NCBI GenBank assembly: GCA_010093705.1
Contig: MU006090.1
Coordinates: 1,267,817 to 1,331,816, forward strand
DNA from: Patellaria atrata CBS 101060
Taxonomy: Eukaryota; Ascomycota; Dothideomycetes; Patellariales; Patellariaceae
Reading direction: 5' to 3'
Length of the DNA: 64,000 nt
Positions within the stretch are counted from its first letter, which is position 1. Each line of letters begins with the position of its first letter. The notes below the pieces were generated by a model that did no database searches, had not been told where the DNA came from, and was given only the letters and a program-made list of their open reading frames with translations. Both the position numbers and the translations under genes were made by a program. Shown one piece after another: positions 58,980 through 64,000 of this stretch.

Positions 58980-61900
58980 TTAGATCATTCCGCCGGGTTG
59001 GACGCCCTGCTGGATATAATCCGGCGGCATGTTTGCCCTGATCTCCTTCGGATGTCTATAACCGGAAAAGCTCTTATTCTCCGGCGGGATGACTTGCTCC
59101 ATCAACGGTGCAATACCATTTGCCGGCGGCGGAGGTGGTGGCGGCGGCGGAGGAGGGATGGCATCGCCGGAATTAGGGACGTAATTCGGACTTCTCCGAG
59201 CGGGTTCATACACTGTGGCCGGCAATCCGACATCCGTTTCATAAGGGGAGGGGCTTGTGGTCACGTGGGGGGTGGCCGGGATGGGAGGAAGGTTTGTCTC
59301 GTAAGCTGGTGGGCTATGGGTGGAGTCCAGAGATGGCTTTGATCGAGAGCGAGATGTGCTACGCATGCGTTCGGTGACGCTTCGTAGACGGCCGCCAATG
59401 CTGTCGCTTACACTACCACGGCCACGTCGATGATTGATAGAAGGCGTGCCTGTAGGAGTAGGGCCAATCTCTGTCATAGGAGTAGGATTCCGGTTCTCGT
59501 CAATGGCGATGTTGATCATGCCTTGAGAGTTCACCTGTTGATGACCAGGAGTGAACATAGTAGGTGGTGGCGGAGGAGGTGGCGGACCAGCTAAGTGTGC
59601 CAATTCAGCAAGCATGGGTGGTGGCGGACCCTCGTCTTCTGGGTCTCCGATGATGATGATCTGATTATCAGCGAGCGTCTCGTCGATACTGGCAACAACT
59701 GCCGGAGGTGTCATCCTCCTTGTATTGATTTCAGCAGATATCTTGCGGGAGTGGTGGCTCTTTTGGCTGTTGACTGAGCCGCGTCGGTGTTGCATACCGC
59801 TCATTTTCTCAGGAGGAGCAGATGCAGCTCGGGCTGGACCCCTCGTGAATGGCTGACCATAGACGCTAGATGGCAAAAGGGGAGCGATATCGTCAGTGTC
59901 CATTGTTCGTTGATGTGAAGCTTGCTGTGTAGCGTTATGCTGAGCTAGGTTTTCTGGAATAAGGGGAACAGCGGGGATGTTATCGCGTTCATCAGGATCA
60001 GAACTCATGTACCTAGGGTGACGCATGGCTCTAGGTGTAGCAGGTAGACCAATTGGAGGCATCATATTCCTTGACCTTGAACTGTGTCGACCAGCAGACT
60101 CCGGATCAGCGGTCTGACTGCGATTGATGCGCTCCCCATAGCGGGCCATCGCTTCCGGATCCACTGTCTGGCTGCGCGAGATCCGGTCCGAATAGAGACT
60201 AGAAATGGTGGGGAATGTCACAGAATCGGTATATGAGCGGACACTAATCGGAGAGCGCGCATTGATTTCCTCGGGATGGGGGATAGCTGGAGCGGATGGC
60301 CTTCGAGCCAAAGACAACCTGCGTTGTTCCAAGTCACGAGCAGCTTGCTCCTTTCTTGAGATCTCTCTACCTGCCCGATCATCTATCTCCACCCTAAGAG
60401 TAGGTCCTCTGTTGGATCGGCGGCTAATTGTACTCTCCGCTGGTGACCGATCCCGGCGTGTGCTCTGAGCCCGCTGATTAGGGCGACGACTCTGGGAGCG
60501 ATCTCTACGGCTAGGGGACGGTCGACGACTTCTGCTACGCTGTCGTGCATGACTGCGAATAGCTTCATCGTCGTAAGACTCAGCAGTCATATCCTCATCT
60601 GTCATTGCAGCAGGAGAACGTGGAGAGCTCTGTCCTGAACGTTCTCCTCTGACTCGGCTTCTCGTTCTTTCACCCACTGGACTAGCTTGTCGGCTTGCTG
60701 CTCTACTCAAAACTCGATCTCCAATCTTACTGCTAGATCTCGCTTTCGATGTACCCCTCCCAACTCTACTACGACTTCTAGCCCTATGTTCCGCTTTTGG
60801 TACTGATTCTGTGGGCGAAGTGATTTGATAATAGCGCTCGTCATCGAAGGTTTCAGTATCAGTGTCCTTGTTTTTGTTCACATCTTCTGGTGACATTGGA
60901 ACTGGGGAAGAAGGTGACCTCTTTGCCGGTCGAATGTATCGCACTCCAGAGCGCCCTCGAGAATCTCCAGGTCCAGGTTCACGTAGACGGCTACGAGACC
61001 TTCCATCCCTGCCTTGACTTTCTGCGCGGTGTCGGCTTTGAGCACGTTGCGTCTTTGCGTGTATATTGGCTTCCTCAAGACTGTTAATGTAATTATCAAT
61101 GTTGCGGACTTTCGTGCTCTGAAGGCTGGCACCGGTCAAGGGCGGACTAAGTTCGGATGTTGGTAGTCCGTGGGCGACAACGACCTCCTCAGACATGTCA
61201 AGCTGGAGCCCTTGTGGCTTTCTATCCCGGGATGCTCCTCGCATGCGAGACCTTTCCCTCTCTTTCTCCTTCAGAGCTGCGAAAACACCATGTGCTGGGG
61301 ATGGCAGAGCACTTGATTGGATGCTCGCCGCTTCGGAAGGTTGATATACTGACGAGCTGAGGGTTGGTAGCGATTCTGCAACGCTGTGGTGAGAAGATGT
61401 GTGAATCTGAGGTAAGGGAGGAATTTCAGCTGAAGCATTTATAGCTGTAGTCGGGACCGGGGTCTCGAGTGTCTCCCGATCGGTGTCAGCTCGGGAGGGA
61501 AATCGCCTTCTCCTTGAAAATGCACCTGGTGTTGCTGTTCTAGCAGAAGATGGATCCCTCAGTCCACGGGATCTATCTCTGCCCCATGCTCGATTCCCAC
61601 CTCCCGGGGAAAGTGCTGACTCTGCAATCGGCGTTGGGGCTACATTCATTGGAGTGCGCTCATCAGTTGTAGACAGTAGTTGCGGTGCTGCTTTATCTCC
61701 AAAGTTCGTTATCAGCTTGAGAGATGAATTCTTTGCGGCAAGACGGTTCGGAGGACCGGCCGAAGGAGGCGACAAAGGCGGACTAAGAGCCCCAAGGAGT
61801 GACTGTTTCTGTGCGGAGTAGACCGCATCTTGCGCTCTCGGTGAAAACCAAGGTTCTGAAGACTCGATACTCGTGCAAGAAAAACATCTGACGGCTAATT

Positions 61901-64000
61901 CGGGCTGTCCTTGTGCTACGGCAATTTCTCCCCATTTCCGGACGAGGTAAGATTGACGCTGCCAATCGGTGGGAAATATGAGGCACGTTAGGAGGACCGC
62001 CTCCATAAACATCTTTTGGGAGACATAGACCTCAATAGCATCATTCTGTTCGCCGAGACCGAGCAGAATAGCTGCAGCCGGATGTATGTCCCCTTTTTCC
62101 AGTAGTCTTTGCACAAATGCTTGGCCAACCTTCTTCTGAGAATCAGCACCCATGGAGCTGAGTGCTAGAAGCATCCAGTCTGATGAAGTCATGGATTCTG
62201 ATCCAATCATAGAAGCCATTAGATCTGCACCCATATCTCCCAGCCATTTGGAAAGGAGAACACCGCTTGCGGAACCTGGAGTATGCCGGGACACTAGCTA
62301 GAGATTAGTACTATCAACCTAACAGTTTACAGGTCTCTTAACTCACATTCATCACGAATGAGCGACTCAATGTCATCATCCCATCCAAAAACAACGCTGA
62401 GCATCTGGCGGCGCAGATCATCAGGACTTCGCTGTTGACCGTAGGATGGAGTCTTGAAGACCACCTCGCTTAACCTAGCCTTTACGAAGGGAAACAAATC
62501 CATTGCCTCCAGTTTCTTAGCTTCGTCAGGACTCCTGAGGATTTCCTTCCTCAATCCTGACGAGGCATACTTTGAAGATGTGGTAGATGATACAGACCTA
62601 ATTGAAATACTCTCATGGCCACTCCGCAAGGAAACACCAGAAGAGAACATGGTCCCTTCGCTACCTGAGACGGTAGAAGAGGTTGAAGACATGGTAGGCT
62701 TTTCCCAGCGATTGACTTCGCGCTGACGACTGCGTGAACCGTGTGATGATCGCGAACTCACAGAGGATGCTCGACTGGAAACAGGACTCAATGGAGCAAG
62801 TCGGTCACGTCTTTCCTCCTCTAGAGCATCCATCTCCTGGGCTATCTTCTGAAGCGGTGACATAGCACCCTCGTCTTCACTACTCTGTTCAAGGTATAAT
62901 GGTAGAGCAGGGGCAACAACTGGAGCGGCTTTACTTGACGCAGCGGTTGTCTGTTCTTTTCTTTCCTCTATCGAGTTAGGAGGAGACGGTGGGGCATTGG
63001 CAGGCACATGTTGTGCAGATGCAACCAACATTGGATTGCTGCTCGGGTTCACGTCATACTGTTGAACTGTATGATTCCTTCCGAGAGTAAATAGTGTCGC
63101 TGTTGGACCATAATTGTTGATAGCAATAACGCCATCAATGGTTGGTATCGTTTCGAAAGTGACCTTCTTAGTCCGCACATCCCAAGATAGGGTTTGCCTG
63201 TTGATTAGATTAGTAAACCGCCCATGATGCACGCTACTACGCTACAGCCCGAATACAGTTCACTTACCCCTCAGTGTATTGAATGATTCGACCATTCTTA
63301 GACCATCCGAACCAGCATGGTCCGGGTTCCCTATGTTCGGTTCTGTTCAATACTCGAATGATGCTGGGCGCATCTGTGTGAGGAGCTTTGGGGACACTCC
63401 AAACCCTAAGGTCACCGTCTAACGTTTGCGCCGCCAACATCTCAGATTTCTGTTTTGAGGATGTCCCATGCCATGCAAGAGCATTTATTGGCGAAGGTGC
63501 CCTTGTCGTAGTGAGAGTATTCAAAATAGTGAACGAAGGTTGTAAACCTGCAATCAAAATAGAGCCATTCTGATATCTGAATTCCAAGTTAGGATATAGT
63601 AACAGGGGGAAAGGCAGGACCTTACCCTATTGCAAAGGTTCGACAATCCGCTGAAGGTGCTAAAGCAGTGATAGGGTCGAAAATTGTTCTAGCAGATATA
63701 TGTTCTGAAGTCTGTGGTTCGAACAATATCACGTTACCCTGAGAGTTACCTGCAATATCATTAGCATCCCCACAACGCAAGAATTGTCGCAATTGAGAGG
63801 AATAAAATCAATGGGGCTCTTACCAAAAGCGACATTGCCGTTTTTCATCCATGCTGCAACTCTAATATGTTCATATGAAGCAAAACGGGCGATTTCGTCG
63901 CCGGTGAAAAGATCCCAAACAATTGCAGTGCTCCCTGTGTCATAACTGACAACCAATCTTCCTGAGCCGCGCTCACTAACATTATCCACATATATAAATG
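58980..64000 (-). CDS. large WD40 / alpha-solenoid protein, partial
   Basis: The 5' part lies beyond the window. Visible exons are 63824-63975, 63626-63749, 63269-63576 (end 63268 if the GTAAGT donor is placed one base on), 62347-63197 and 58980-62293. WD40 strands come first (LVVSYDTGSTAIVWDLFTGD; LDGDLRVWSVPK; SWDVRTKKVTFETIPTIDGV). A helical part follows (DWMLLALSSMGADSQKKVG; LEKGDIHPAAAILLGLGEQN; DAIEVYVSQKMFMEAVLL), like the TPR-like region of Gemin5-type proteins. The last 750 residues are disordered: many SR/RS dipeptides, Pro runs (PPPPPPPPPP) and ending GVQPGGMI. Function is unknown; ribonucleoprotein or coat-type scaffolding is conceivable. Confidence 0.75.

Overview
The window looks like nuclear DNA of a filamentous ascomycete (Pezizomycotina; Leotiomycetes is my best guess but is inference). 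Genes lie on both strands, spaced a few hundred bases apart, with introns mostly of 48-130 nt, GT-AG ends and CTAAC-type branch sites. The gene set fits: a HEI10-type meiotic RING protein, a Tbf1-type TRFH/telobox protein, Chd1, a HET-domain relic and an intron-bearing tRNA-Glu. I rebuilt spliced models by hand; every multi-exon model keeps frame across all its junctions.

Layout. 0-14 kb: Spartan-type protease, XAP5/FAM50, HEI10, MRE11, mitochondrial uS19 (RSM19), TAF10 and TBF1. 14-20 kb: a small Ser-rich protein, lariat debranching enzyme DBR1, an Rpr2/Snm1-type zinc-ribbon protein and a small Pro/Ala-rich two-exon gene. 20-22.4 kb: tRNA-Glu(UUC), then an AT-rich, gene-free block that looks like decayed repeats with LTR-like pieces. 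22.5-29 kb: ZPR1, a PPIL3-type cyclophilin, an arrestin-like protein and a new-looking small two-exon gene. 29-32.5 kb: a broken HET-domain gene and an empty stretch with an 18-bp tandem repeat. 32.5-38 kb: SEN54, GOS1, RPL35, ATP10 and a Tma17/Adc17-like protein. 38-42 kb: a foldback with Pol III-like signals and endopolyphosphatase PPN1. 42-64 kb: CHD1, WDR48/UAF1, CEF1/CDC5, a small mitochondrial-type protein, UPF3 and a large WD40 protein that runs off the right edge.

Nearly all genes are conserved housekeeping genes. Two themes recur: genome maintenance (Spartan, MRE11, HEI10, TBF1, UAF1, CHD1) and RNA processing (XAP5, DBR1, Rpr2/Snm1-like, SEN54, PPIL3, CEF1, UPF3). They look like scattered core genes, not an operon-like system. 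I found no convincing novel multi-gene system. The best leads are small spliced genes that simple ORF searches miss, extreme microexons, a GC-AG intron, RGG tails on three unrelated RNA-processing proteins, and the foldback near 38.7 kb.
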